Positions 35,901-47,906 of a stretch of DNA of 64,000 nt are shown here, piece by piece (the stretch's first letter is position 1; every line of letters starts with the position of its first letter). This DNA comes from Ostrinia nubilalis (Eukaryota; Arthropoda; Insecta; Lepidoptera; Crambidae), in assembly GCF_963855985.1 (NCBI RefSeq), contig NC_087096.1:8370001-8434000 (forward strand), in the 5' to 3' direction. The position numbers and the translations under genes were made by a program. The notes below the pieces were generated by a model. The model saw nothing but the letters and a program-made list of their open reading frames with translations, had not been told where the DNA came from and did no database searches.

Positions 35901-38191
35901 TCATCATTAGCACTGTCTAATGCTTTAGACATAGCCAATCTGTGTTTCAGGAGGTAGTCAAATGCCAATGTTTTTGGGGTATTATGTGTGGCATTATACC
36001 AAGGATACTTATTATTATGTGAAACTATTTCTCTCTTATAATTTAAATTCTGTTTAGGCTTTCGATGCTTAAGACTTTCACAATATTTTGCGTAATTCCT
36101 TCGTTCATATATCAATCTCTGGATCTTTTGTATTCTTATAAGTTCAGATGTCAAATAGTTTGAGTTATTTGTTTTACAGCTGTAGTACTCCATTGCAACT
36201 TCACGCAACTGTAAGAAAAACATATTTGAGTAAGAAATTCTATATCAGAATGATTAATATCAATCTATATTAGGTACATACCAAAGCATATGAAGGTATC
36301 TGCTCATACAAGGGATTTAAAGGAGTAAATAATATCAAAATAGGATTTCCATCTGCATATCTTTCAAAACTAAAAGCCTTCTTCCACATAGGTATTATTC
36401 TTGATACTGGTTGAGTAAAGTTCTCCAAAACCCATTGTAAAATTGCAGATTCATTCCAGGGTCGTAAAGGATCCTCTGCAGTATATTCCTGTAATAAACA
36501 GTTTTAACAGGTTTTACAACATTATGGATTTTTAAAACTTAAATAAGATATTTTACACACTACAAAAATATATGTGTATGAAGTAGTAGTACACATCTAC
36601 CGTAACTGATAGCGGAACAATATAACACACACCACTGTATTCAGAGCAACACATTAGCAACTTGGTACCATGAAAACAAAGATGTGTATTGATAATTTCA
36701 GTTTCAGACATTAATAAAATTTTTGTTCACTGTGTGGCACCTGTGTATACTATGACAAATAACTATTTTAATAAATTGTAGACTTAAAAATATAATGTAT
36801 GACTACAATACCTTTGTAGTATTCCACAACATGAGACGAACATTTGGTACAGTATAAATTCCTAATTCCGCAGCCAATGATTCTGAAGTCACAACAGCAA
36901 AGCATATTTCTCCAACAGTATCAAACTCGCGAGCCTTCAGAGCCACATAGTACCAAATGTTATAAAACTTTGAAGTTTCAGCAAGTGGTGTGAAACCTAT
37001 TGCTACAGCCTAAAAATGACATAAATCATATTAAATCATTGTAAGAAGTAAAAATAATATTAAGTTAAATTATTCTCATACTCACATCACAGATAGATAT
37101 TAAATTTATTAGATCTTCAGTAGAAGAAACCCTGTCTAATGGTTTCATTATTAACTGTAAGAATTTTACAATACTTTGAGCATCTCTAGGTCCTGAAAAT
37201 TAATAAAAAATAAATGTGATCATTCAAAATGTTATAAAGTATTTTTCATTCAAATTGAGTATTGCAGTTTTAAGTACCTTTGTAGAGCACACCTCTGGAT
37301 GTAACTGTATAAGCCATTAAAATAGGCCATGATGGTATTTTATTGTTTTGTAATCTACACTCACTGCCAGGATTCCAGCAGTTAATTGCAGAAAAGTGAA
37401 CCTGTTATTAAGATATTTTTTCCAATTAATTTAAAATTATTAATAGGAATGTAATTAAATTAGCATTAACTTCAAGTTTAATTACTTGAAAGTAAAAAAA
37501 ATTCATAGACTTTTATAAATAAATTGATCAATTACCACATTCATTATCTAGTCTCAAATGAGCAACTGTGAAATTTCAATGAGAAATTTATAAATAATAA
37601 TGAAATTCAAATCTCTGGTAATCAGAAAAGCAATAAATTCTAACAAATTATGTCCAGTTTACTGGTTTATGATAAAGATAACTGACCCGATCACCCAGTA
37701 CAGTGGCAGCCTTGTCAAACTCTCCACGAACATACTGTGATTCTGCATCCCAGGGGGCATAGTACATTACAAATGAGATATCCACACTGTTGACAACACC
37801 TAAGGCATCACTTAGCTGACCTCTATACCAGTCGGTAACTGCAGATTCTGGGTCAAAGAATCTCACAGCTTGAGGATGTTTTGATATTTTTGGGGGCCTA
37901 AAATTGAGAAAAAAACAAAAGATAATTCACTCACACGATCGGATTTGAATACTAACACCTCTTAGTTATAGGAGGAACTTACGGATTGTGCAGAGCTCCG
38001 TATGTTGTGAGTGCAACAGCTATGCAAAATATCATTTCTTTGACCAACATGTTTAACGTTAACTCCCTGTTAGTTTGTTGTTTTGCAAGTTGTGTATTAT
38101 CAGACGAATCTCGTACATCGCTATTAACACACGGTTTTCTATTTAATGACGTGACCTGTACGATATCTTCAGTGTCCGCCGTTGGAAACAT
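32977..38191 (-). CDS. TXNDC11-like thioredoxin-domain membrane protein
   Basis: Twelve minus-strand exons join in phase to 898 residues: 38191-37983, 37897-37687, 37401-37278, 37192-37086, 37009-36812, 36488-36282, 36208-35751, 35534-35222, 35089-34850, 34503-34313, 33716-33581, 33279-32977. One membrane segment near residues 50-66 (FCIAVALTTYGAL) suggests an ER signal anchor. The first thioredoxin-like domain reads SFVMYYAPWDAESQYVRGEF and SAINCWNPGSECR, matching TXNDC11 (known in mammals as an ER partner of dual oxidase maturation and ERAD). Central domains carry AVAIGFTPLAE and TVPNVRLMLWN. A late thioredoxin-like domain has VSIVAVCGGACSAG and HYPTIFVFSADG. The C-terminus is helical and charged. 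The length is close to mammalian TXNDC11 (about 985). Classical CXXC is absent: WDAES and CGGAC occupy the positions. It is divergent from nudE. Confidence 0.85.
33752..33924. mobile_element. MITE with TTA target duplication
   Basis: 173 bp in TXNDC11-like intron 10, with ends GGCTGAGTCCGCACTACGGT and complement GGCCCAGTTCGCACTACGGT, flanked by TTA (33749-33751 and 33925-33927). PIF/Harbinger-like by its TTA target. Confidence 0.75.
34216..34302 (-). pseudogene. Tandem partial copy of TXNDC11-like exon 10 with stop codon
   Basis: About 90 bp downstream of the true exon 10 (34503-34313) repeats its last third: RLDALRHD, a TAG stop, then PWHYTASHYPTKFVFSADG followed by GTGAGT. The splice donor is intact but there is no acceptor-like upstream part, and the in-frame TAG would truncate the protein. 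It is a decayed unequal-crossover duplication and a potential decoy donor. Confidence 0.75.
34671..34717. repeat. Perfect hairpin in a small inverted repeat
   Basis: 21 bp arms (GAAGAAAGGAGAACTTTACTA and complement) around CCCCA. Outer flanks TTGCATTG / CAATGCAA (about 34650-34742) extend the symmetry, suggesting a tiny MITE in TXNDC11-like intron 9. Confidence 0.6.
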
Positions 38192-39716
38192 TACACGTCA
38201 GTCATAAACATGCAGAACTTTGAAACTCGTTCACCGATTTTAAGGCATTGCAGAATTATTCTACATGAACTAAGGTTTTCATTTGTAATCACAATTTCAT
38301 GAAAAATCTGCAGAAGCATAATAAATGATCATAAAAACTAGTTTTTACATTATTTGTTCACAGTTTCAGTATCCAAACAAGAAACACGAAGGAACAAATC
38401 ATCTGTCATTTCATTCATCAGTCAATCTGACAGCCAGCTGTCAGGATATTTTTTTAAACAAATACGGCTTTGGTATGAAGTTTTATATCATTAATCGTAT
38501 TACAATTAGAGATGGGTAGTGGGTAAAAACCCATTTCACCCGATTGGGTTAAAACTGGGTGATTTGGGTAAAAACCCGGTTTTTACCCATTATCACCCAT
38601 TCTGGTGGGTGAAAACAAAAATAGCGTTTTTTTAAAGTGAGAAGTGGTATTTGTTGCTAAGGGGGCGTTCTAGTGTTACGTAATGCAATCTGGGGGGAGA
38701 GGAGGTCTTGAAAAACGTTACAATGCGTTACAGTGGCGGAAGGGCGGTTCGATTTCAAGTTTTTAAGCAGAAGTACTTTGTAGTTGGTGTTGTTATTTGT
38801 AACTTTATACCGTAATGTCATCAAAGAGAGAGTTTGGCATCTTTGGCATCCCCCCCCCCCTCCCCCTCCATGTCCTTGCCATGATCACAAATTATTGTGT
38901 TCCTACTAAATTTCTTCTAAATCGGTTCAACGATTCTTGAAATAACACCATTTTATAAAATAATTGGTCACATCATCATAACGTGATCAATTTTACGATT
39001 TGGCCACGATATAAATGCAAATTAGTGTTAAATTTGACTTATTACTTATTAATCAATAAACTTAAATGAGAAAAATTCAATAAAAATAAAGAAAAGATAC
39101 CAATTGAAATAATTATAAAATTATTTGTTTTCACCCGGTGTAAACACCCACGGGTGGAATGAAACGGGTTTTTATTGGGTTTTTACCCTCATGTGGGTTT
39201 TTACCCGGGTGGAAACCCATCTCTAATTACAATCGTATCGAATTCATGCTATCTAAAAGTTTTATTGTGGTACAAAGACTAGTTATTTAGTACCGGCACT
39301 GTTGCTGAAAAGTCAAATGATAAATGAAATGAATACTGAAATTGCAAGACGTTTAATAAGTTGTTATCAACTATTTACAAAAGTGCCTAATGAATCTGTA
39401 AAAGTAAAAAACATTTTTGTTTAATGGCAACATCTGAATTCTCATCACGATCGCCATTTTGTAAAATTGGCATTTGACTTGTTTTGAGAAAAAGACAGGC
39501 TGTCTGTCTGTGTCACATTCTGCGTTTTAACGGCCACTTTGGTTGAGCTTGAGAAATTATCGAAATTGTGTTTCGTAACGATTCTAATCAAAATTCACTG
39601 CACCCTAACACTTCAAATCTTGATACTAAGATCAATATCACAACATAAATGTAATGGTACGCTAGTGATCCATCCTTGAAAAATCGTTTCTTGAAAGTTT
39701 AATCTTACTACAAAAA
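38192..39716. promoter_or_regulatory. Divergent 5' region of TXNDC11-like and nudE genes
   Basis: 1.5 kb between two divergent start codons, occupied in the middle by a hAT-type MITE (38507-39225). Both promoters should lie here, but no core motif is convincing. Confidence 0.4.
38507..39225 (+). mobile_element. hAT-type MITE, copy 1 (8 bp duplication ATTACAAT)
   Basis: 719 bp. Begins TAGAGATGGGTAGTGGGTAA and ends in ACCCATCTCTA. The 8 bp direct repeat ATTACAAT lies at 38499-38506 and 39226-39233. Both ends contain repeated GGGTTTTTACCC-type motifs. No coding capacity. A reverse-oriented copy is at 48646-49370. Confidence 0.9.
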
Positions 39717-42700
39717 ATGGAATCTCCAAGACAATCTGATTCTGAATCAATTGAATATTGGAGAAAACAAGCTAAACACTACGAACAGAAGTAAGTATAC
39801 AACCCTCTCACTTTAGTTTGTTTATATTTTGCATTGTGGCGTATCAACTATTCATTCACAATGATGGTATTTATGACTCACTTTTGTTGTAATTTAGGGC
39901 TAACGACATACAACAGGAGTTAGATGAATACACAGAAAACTCGGCACAACTGGAAAAGGAATTGGAAGCCTCATTAGTGCAAGTTGAGAAACAAAACAGA
40001 GATCTAGAACATCAGAATCAAAGGCTGAAGAATGAAATTGAAATGCTTAGAGTAAGTCCCTATTAATAGCATGTCAGGCTGTACAATTTTGTAGCAAAAT
40101 CGCATCTGTAACAATGATATAAGATGCTACAGTGCTTATTTTGTTATGCATTTGTCTGCACAATACAATTGTATCAAATACAATTTTAACTTATATTTGT
40201 TGCTGATTGTCTTGCAGAATAAACTAGAAAGGAGTCAACATGAAACAAATGCCTTAGAAAATGAACTGCAAGCCTTAAAAATAGACAAAGATAAACAGGC
40301 GGTTTATATCAGAGAACTAGAACAAAAAAATGATGATTTAGAGAGAGGTCAAAGGTAAAATTTTATAATTATAAATGACGTTAGCACATAGTGGTTCCAT
40401 TTTATTGTACATACATTGTTACACCACCACTACACTTCTCCGTTTTATTACTTGCGCATTATCTAATTAGACTCATCATTATGACTAAGCTTAACATTTC
40501 TTCCAAAGCTCGTAATTCTCTTTTACAAAGACCATTAGGTCGTTACAAAACTGGAAACTAATGGGAAGTGGTTATTTGCTTTGTCTGTGGCAACTCTAAT
40601 TATATGATTGCGAAATAAAGTGAGTCATGTAATTTAAATAAAAACTGGCTCATTACACAATTATGCTTTATTAAAGAATCACTGTATGTTTTTCTTATTT
40701 AATTTACAACACTTGAAAAGCAATCAAAATTCAAGGTAATAAACCTTATGAGTGCATTTTTTAATGAAATATAATCATTACACTTTTCGATTGAGTAAGC
40801 TTATTATTATGAAGTATTTGGAACTAAAAAAGGCTGTGAATCTATTTTTCATATTTTGTGATATTTAAGCTTTTCATGTAAAAGTGAGCCTTTCCCTGAT
40901 GTATATTTCAAATATGCTTTGTTATTATTAATTTCAGAGTTATATCAGAATCAGTTTCATGTATAGAAACACTGCTAAATCAAGCATATGAAAGGAATGC
41001 TGTATTAGAAAGTGAAGTAGATGAAATAGAAAATTTAAGGGTTAAGTTACAGAGAGCAACAGATGAAGCTAGAGGTATGTAAAAATCAAATATTTTGTCT
41101 CAGTGTTGCAATCTGTGTTCTTTTATTAATAAAAATAATTATTTGTAGATCTGAAACAAGAATTAAAAGTAATGGAACTGATTCCATCACACAAGAAAGA
41201 GGATGAAGAAAATGAAACACCGGCAGTCAATGGAATTATTAGTAACTCCAGGACCCATGTTGAAATCGAAACACAAACATCTATTACTTCTCCTCTAAAA
41301 CGTAAATATGTGTACAACTTACCTATTAGATTGTTTATAATAAATAGGATGATTTTTTAGGAACCAGACACTAGAAATGTTTCATGTTACTATAGTATTT
41401 TTTAAATATTTTAGATTGAAGGCAATGAAGTTATGAGAGTACTTTTTATAAAAGTTAATATACAATGCTAAGAAAACATTTAATTTGTGGAAAAAGTTAC
41501 TTCATGTGTTGTGCTTAGTAATTAGTATTTTAAATATTAATTTAATGACAAGATTATTTTAAATATAGAGGAATTATTTAAATAGCCAAAAATAAAATAT
41601 TCATAATTATAAATAGTGAAAGTAACTACTTTCACTATTTATAATTATGAATATTTTATTTTTATCACCATTTATGTACATAAATGGTGTGCTTTCATAA
41701 AGTGAATGATAAGATAAAGATATTTATAAATGTTTAATTCATAAAACATTAGTAACGATTTTTTTCTTTGAAGGTGAAATCAATGGAAATGCTATGACGC
41801 CTTCTTCTCGAGTATCAGCAATAAACATAGTTGGAGATCTTCTTCGCAAAGTAGGGGTAAGTCAAAACAATATAATTTCGTCTTCACTTAAAATTATTGT
41901 AATTATTGTCGTAGTGCTATTTGCCTTTGAATATTTCACAAATTCTATCAATTTAGCACTGTAAACATAGAATACAATATGTAGCTAATTTCTTTAATAA
42001 TTTGTCTAGTCACTTAATTTATATTTTGTATTCATATTTATTTATCATAATATATTATTTAATTTTTAAGTTAGGTAGGTAGGTAGTTAGTTTAAAATTC
42101 ACTTACTTATTAGTTCCTTGTATATGTATTATATTGTGTATGTATTATATTCAATTTATTTATTTCATTCAGGCCATTATTGTATATAAAACAGGATAAT
42201 TGAAAAAAGCCAAAGACAGTTATCAAATTAATTATGTAAATAAAGACCAGAATTAAAACACATCATTCCCTTAAGAAAATTACCATTTATTTTGATGTTA
42301 AAGATTATATTTTGAAACTAGAGCAAAGGATAGTGCCAGGGTCTGGACCAAGTGCTGCCCAGAATCAACCCATAGTGCATTTTGTTCCTCAGACCAATAC
42401 TAATGTGTAAACCGAAGCGCACTGCAATCTATCCCTGGAGTTAAGAGAAAAAAAGAGTTTTGTTTTGAAATATTTACATACAAAATATCATCGATGTATA
42501 CGTACTACGCATAAGAGTTCGTGATTTTGGCATTAAATAACACTCGCTATGTTGAACTTAACCATACTGCATCCGTACACCTTACTTTAGTGCGACTTAG
42601 ACATTCTTTATAAGCGATCTAGCGCTGTTGCAATAGTTTGGTTAGTTGACAGAAATCATTATTTCCAAAATGAATCAAGAAGTTTTAGTTCTCTATCCTT

Positions 42701-45700
42701 GCGAAAAATCAATTTATTGGTGTATTACAATCGGTTATTGAAGTTATTGTAAGCTAAAACTTCTTGCTCTATTTTGGATTTAATTAATTTCGGTCAACTA
42801 ACCAAACTACTGCAACAGCGCTTGATCGCTTAAAAATAATGTCGAAGTCGTACTAAAGTAAGGTGTACGGATGCAGTATGGTTAAGTTCAACATAACGAG
42901 TGTTATTTAATGCCAAAATCGCGAAATCTTATGCGTGTAGGTATGTACATCGATAATATTTTGTATGTAAATAATTCCAAACAAAACTCTTTTTTTCTCT
43001 TAACTCCAGGGATAGATTTCAGTGCGCTCCGGTTTACAAATTAGTATTGGCCAGAGGAACAAAATGCACTATAGTTTCATTCTGGGCAGCACTTGGTCCA
43101 ACTTCCATATATGGATTGGCACTGTCCTTTATGAGGATGACATTAGTTATGCACATGAGGCTGATTTTACAATCACGCTTACGGTAACCAAAGCTTTAGC
43201 AACACCCTGCCATCGGTGATTATGCTGATGGCACGCCTTTTATTAGGGGAGACCTAGGTGTTTTGAAACAGAAGGTGAGTTAAAATACCACCGATTTCTT
43301 AGAACTAAAACCGTTACCTAGCTAGTAACATCACAATTAACCTGCTTGTTGCCATCCGCTGACCCCTCAGTTCGCGTTTGTGACTTAAGGCACTTTTAAG
43401 TTCTGAAATATCAGTGGTTCAACTCACCTCAGTTTCCCCTACTATAATACGTTAATTTGCCTCCACTCTGCCTACCGCACGCGCGTCATTAAGCGTGACT
43501 ATAATACCAGCCTAAGAAAATTATTGACCAACGAAAGTTTTATTTAGTTTCGTAGCGTGCACTTGTTTACTGTGGTTTGTCGTGGTTTGTTTCATTATCT
43601 CTGGTTAAATAGGATAGCTTATGTATACAGATTTATTATAAATGTAAGTAAGTCTATTATGGAAGAAACATTTAGAATGGTGTTCCCACTGCTCATTGCA
43701 GTATTTACAGATATTTTGCTAACCTGCTCTAATTCATGTTAAAAAAGTTGTTAAATCAAAATATTTTTGAATGGAATACGCCTGCACGCCAAACCGTTAT
43801 GCAGCATCGACACAATATTTTTAAGGACTAAACGGTATGATTGATTAGTCATCCGCATCTCCCAGTGAGCTGTATGGGGGGCACCATTGCTTAAATAAAT
43901 GATGTTTCTTCCAGTACAATTTTATACTCAAATTAAATCACAGCCCAATCTAAGTAGCTTTCTATGGTGGTGAAATAGTGCGTTCTAACATATTAGTGGT
44001 TGAACAGAAGAAAAACGCACCGGTCCACTACCGCCGAAACCTACTCAGATATACGTTGTGTGTAGTTATTAGGTAGTTAGAATATTGTTGCAATTTAGTA
44101 GTGTAGGACTTTTAGTTTTTTAGATTACGCATGGTTGTTGTGTGTGTAGTATGCATGTTATTTATTGCTTACAGCTTGAAAGGTTTCTTTGCCGTGATTG
44201 TGGTAAGGTCAAATGCTCATGCGAGGCACCTCCCGCTGCTAATCATCACATAACTCCGCCCGAGGAAGGCGCTACAAAGACTACAGAAAAGGAAAACAAT
44301 GAAAAACATGAACCCGTCGAATACAGAAATCTCTATCGACAAAATTCTGCATCTGAAAATGGGGAAAAACATTCACAAAATCATATACAGTATCAAAGAT
44401 CCTCAGAACAACCTTTCGCAAGGGCAGGGCAAGGCGAAAATGGAAAGCTTAGAAGGTCCTTTGTTGTTAGATCTAGAGAAGGACTAGAAAATCTTTTAAG
44501 TTTTGCCACAAAGAAAAACCATGATAATGCCAAAACTAAACAAATGTTTTGATAAAACACTCATATAATTGTATTTTAGTTAAAAAAAATATTCCCTGTA
44601 CATAATGTACATCATTTTTGTTTTTTGTAAAGATAACTTACTGTTATTGTAATAACATTTTTGCCTTATCGATAACTTATAGTATTAAATGAATACTCGT
44701 GAGAATAGACATTACTAAAAATGTGAGTCAACTTTCAACTCGTACTGTAAATGGTTTAATTAAAAATGTTTAGATGCTCTATTTGGCCGATAAATTGATA
44801 ATTTATTACAAAATGTGTGAAAAAGAAGTTGTTTTGAGGTTCGAAGCCTGTACATACACATTCGTTCGATTGTAATAAGATAAGACCAAAATGTGAAAAA
44901 GCGTTAATTAAATTAAAATAATGATAACATTAGAGAGGTCACAAAATGTGCGATTCTACAGTCAGATAATTTCTGTGTCAGTAACATCATCCATCCTTAA
45001 CAAATTCTTTTTGGAATGCCGACGGTTTTTTTTTCGAAAATGCTAACCTGTTGTGTAATTTCAAGATTTGCAGTTAGGTTTCACAGGTCAAATTATTCAA
45101 TTTGTAGTACTCCTAAGAAGGGACAATAAATCATTGGCATAGCTTGCTAGTCGAATGTAGATATTATTATTATGTACAAGTAGTACTTTAGTTGTTTGTA
45201 AATAAGAAAAAAAATATTCAGGTCCATCCAGTAAATAAAAGTAAAAAAAAGTTTCATTTTTCCAAAATAAAAATAAATTAGACTTAAATTGTATTATCTA
45301 AATAGACTTTTCAACACCTACTCTACTTATAAGTTGTCTTGCTTGTATTGCTTGCTATTACTCTGTATAAAGCAGAGAATAATATCATTTGTCGTTTTAT
45401 TTACTGGATGAGGCAGGCATGTCTCATTTAAACACGTAACGTTGCGTTACGTGCGTGTTCCCTTGTGAATCAGGCCTGCTTGTGTTATCTGTAATTGTTT
45501 TTAGTGTTGGTAGCCAATTGTTTTTATTGTACATTTCCACGTCATTACGTTATTTCTCTAATATGATTTATGAAGTGAAATGAATAAATTTACACTTCTC
45601 GTTGTTTATAGTTATAGTTTTACTGTTGTTTGTTTATATTATAAAGAGTAACCGCCATAATGTACAAATAGATTATTAAAGTTTCAATGTTTTCACTTTG

Positions 45701-45929
45701 TACATAATGTATTTTATTAAGTGTTGCACGCGAGGTGACGGCTATAACACATTAATCAATATATCTATCACCTACTAATATAAACTTCATTCATATCATG
45801 TACTTTTCTTCATTGTAGGCTTTGGAATCAAAGTTAGCATCGTGTCGTGGTTCAGTTAGACCTAAAGAGCATTCACCAAACGCAAGCGCCGAGGTCAGTA
45901 AGGACTACAGGTGTGTACTCAAGAACTAA
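39717..45929 (+). CDS. nudE: NudE (nuclear distribution protein E) dynein/Lis1 adaptor
   Basis: Plus-strand exons 39717-39790, 39898-40051, 40218-40354, 40938-41074, 41149-41301 and 41774-41856 give 246 codons ending in phase 0. Then either last exon fits: 44175-44552 (371 residues in total) or 45819-45929 (282 residues). The N-terminus [15 protein letters not shown] and the long coiled coil ([56 protein letters not shown]) are typical of NudE/Nde1/Ndel1, which bind Lis1 and recruit dynein. [13 protein letters not shown] plus [11 protein letters not shown] (distal exon) is the conserved linker. The proximal exon encodes a Cys-rich start ([11 protein letters not shown]). The distal exon could be internal, because TACAG|GTGTGT near its end can serve as a donor. 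The introns hold foldback elements. Confidence 0.9.
41588..41689. repeat. Two adjacent perfect palindromes in a nudE intron
   Basis: 41588-41663 is a perfect hairpin with 37 bp arms and a 2-base centre. 41666-41689 is a 24 bp perfect palindrome (CACCATTTATGT and its complement). Both are AT-rich and may be a miniature foldback element. Confidence 0.85.
42325..43135. mobile_element. Foldback element, about 350 bp arms, in a nudE intron
   Basis: The arms run from about 42325 inward to 42690 and from about 42760 out to 43135. Shared blocks include GGTGTACGGATGCAGTATGG, TTAACTCCAGGGATAGATT and GGACCAAGTGCTGCCCAGAA (each with its complement in the other arm). No coding capacity or clear target duplication. 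Confidence 0.7.
43240..43445. repeat. Possible short inverted-repeat element
   Basis: The ends TTAGGGGAGACCTAGGTG and the complement of CACCTCAGTTTCCCCTACTA are imperfect inverted repeats about 200 bp apart. Borders are uncertain. Confidence 0.35.
44175..44552 (+). CDS. nudE: Alternative Cys-rich last exon of nudE
   Basis: Acceptor TTGCTTACAG, then [20 protein letters not shown] and about 105 polar residues, ending at TGA 44550-44552. It is in phase 0 with the exon ending at 41856. Four Cys are arranged as CxxC-x4-CxC, which could bind a metal or be lipidated. The rest ([27 protein letters not shown]) looks disordered and basic. It would replace the exon at 45819. Which form is expressed cannot be told from DNA. 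Confidence 0.65.
   Translation, partial: LERFLCRDCGKVKCSCEAPPAANHHITPPEEGATKTTEKENNEKHEPVEYRNLYRQNSASENGEKHSQNHIQYQRSSEQPFARAGQGENGKLRRSFVVRSREGLENLLSFATKKNHDNAKTKQMF
44553..45818 (+). other. 3' UTR of the short nudE form or intron of the long form
   Basis: AT-rich with several AATAAA-like signals, no further exon seen. Confidence 0.4.
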
Positions 45930-47154
45930 TAACGCCCAATACCATCACCGTCTCCACTTCACACTGCATAAGCAGGTCTCGCTTGCGTAGTAAGGTGCTA
46001 TACCAACCAAGCAGATTTTTTTAAAATTATGAACTTGCTTTGTGGTATATCTTGCTGATCAAACGTCTACTGTGATCAATATCACATCCTAATTTACAAT
46101 GTCTGTGATGATTACGAAATAGGTAAGGATTGGTATAATGTTTAAAAGTAATTTTTCGGCTTTCCCACCGGAGACCTAGCACTTCGAGAAGTAATTCTAC
46201 TTCATATATTAATGTAGTGATATTATGTTGTGTTATTTGTAGAATGCACATTGTGTCTTACAAAAATGACTGTCACGCTGTACGAGTCTAACTTCTTTAC
46301 TAATTTATTAATTAAATCTTAAAGTAACAAAGGTTTCATTTCATTAAAAAATGGAAATTGATTGATAGTAAACATAACTATGTTTTTATTTTTAACTCTG
46401 CAAACAATTGATATAAGACTAACTGTGTTGCGTCTGTTGGTGGACAAAAAATATTTTGGATAAATTCTTCGTTGTATATAGTAGATAAAGAAGAACATGT
46501 ATGAAATTGTTATAATTGTAAAATTTTATGGAAACTAAAACTACATTATTTATATATGGCATTTTTATAATAATAATATGTAATAATCCACACGTAAGTG
46601 TACATAATACTATAATATATTTCATCTACATTATATCAAAATTCACTGTAATGAAAAGAAATCAATATAGCCTGTAACAGAAAGTGTTTACTTGTATGTA
46701 ATATAAAATAAAGCTTAGTTATTTTTTTAATTAAGTATAATACAAATAAAGTAAGTGGATTTATTTCATTACTTGAATTTTTGAATTAATTTGAACAGTC
46801 ATGATATCAATATAATAACTAAAGTTGAGTTAACATGAAATATAGTTTGGAAACTTCGGAATAGAAATAATTCGGAAGTGCTTGTGATATTCTAAAAAGT
46901 TTCTAATATCGATTTCAGCATGGTTTACTAATGTTGTGTTTAACATCATTGTCGATTACCTTCTCAAACTAATACAAACCTACTTTAAACATACCTATGT
47001 ATTCGAATATTACACTCGGGCATGTTACTGTTTAACATTTAGATCTTGCCGTATGTCTTAAGTACTGTGTAAAAATATACCCATAAAATAAATTAATACG
47101 TTTTCTGCTTACTCGAGATTACACCTTTAGTAAGATGCTCTATTATAATCATAT
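45930..47154. other. nudE 3' region and intergenic DNA
   Basis: No supported gene. A minus-strand open frame (46251-46027, 74 codons) has plausible composition but no splice sites or family match. Confidence 0.35.
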
Positions 47155-47629
47155 CTACGATAGAAGTGGTATAAATAGGTTATGCAATAAAGCAGAGTTG
47201 TGTTTAGGCGGTACCAAATTGTGAATAGCCTTATGCCTAGAGAGCCTAGTCCACATTGTTTCAGTAGTAACAAAATTGCTTTCAATTTTCACTGCATACG
47301 CAAGTAAGTTGTCGTTAGTAAATATTTCAATTAGATACTCTGACATATCATTGCAGAGTATACAATGCGGGCCTGGCATCTACAGACGACTTGATAGATA
47401 ATAAGGATATTTCAATGGTATCTTACACCTGTGATGTTCTCATAAATTCCAATGAAGATATCTTAATCAATTTATTAATGACTTCGTTTATTTTAATCTC
47501 CAACTGACACGCGCTCTCCTTACAAGTAACAGCATACAGGCAGTTTAACATAATATTGTCTTGGTTGCATAATAAGTTTTCACGAGTCATAAATGAAATG
47601 ATTATGAAAAATCTTATTTCGTGACACAA
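47155..47629 (-). CDS. Unrecognised small protein, two exons
   Basis: Exon 47629-47429 (67 codons) ends CAG|GTGTAAG. A 49 bp intron ends CTGTAG, and exon 47379-47155 (74 codons plus stop) follows in phase, giving 141 residues. Both halves have ordinary protein composition: NCLYAVTCKESACQLEIKIN, LIKISSLEFM, CILCNDMSEYLIEIF, TTETMWTRLSRHKAIHNLVP. There is no signal peptide; six or more Cys are present. It lies on the same strand as PIG-Q, about 280 bp past that gene's stop. I do not recognise the family. The start may be further upstream if there is another exon. Confidence 0.45.
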
Positions 47630-47906
47630 CTTGACTATACGTTTTGTAAGTTTAGTTGGTTTACATAATTGCTTGATTAATAATAATAAATAAATACGAA
47701 TCTATTAATGAATTATTGCTAAAATATTTGTTGCCCAGTTTTCCGCGAATAATTTAAGTACCTAGTAATAACTAAGCATTTATACATTCACGTGTGCGGT
47801 GACCAAATATATGTTTTATTTTGTGCGCAATAAAACTGAGGAACATTATAAAAGTATAAGAAATAAAAAACAATTGTTTCATTTATTAAAGTAGGTACAC
47901 ACTTTA

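Noticed and set aside
46027..46251. Minus-strand frame of 74 codons
   Set aside because: Composition is plausible but no acceptor, partner exon or family could be found; a TAA lies just before the ATG.
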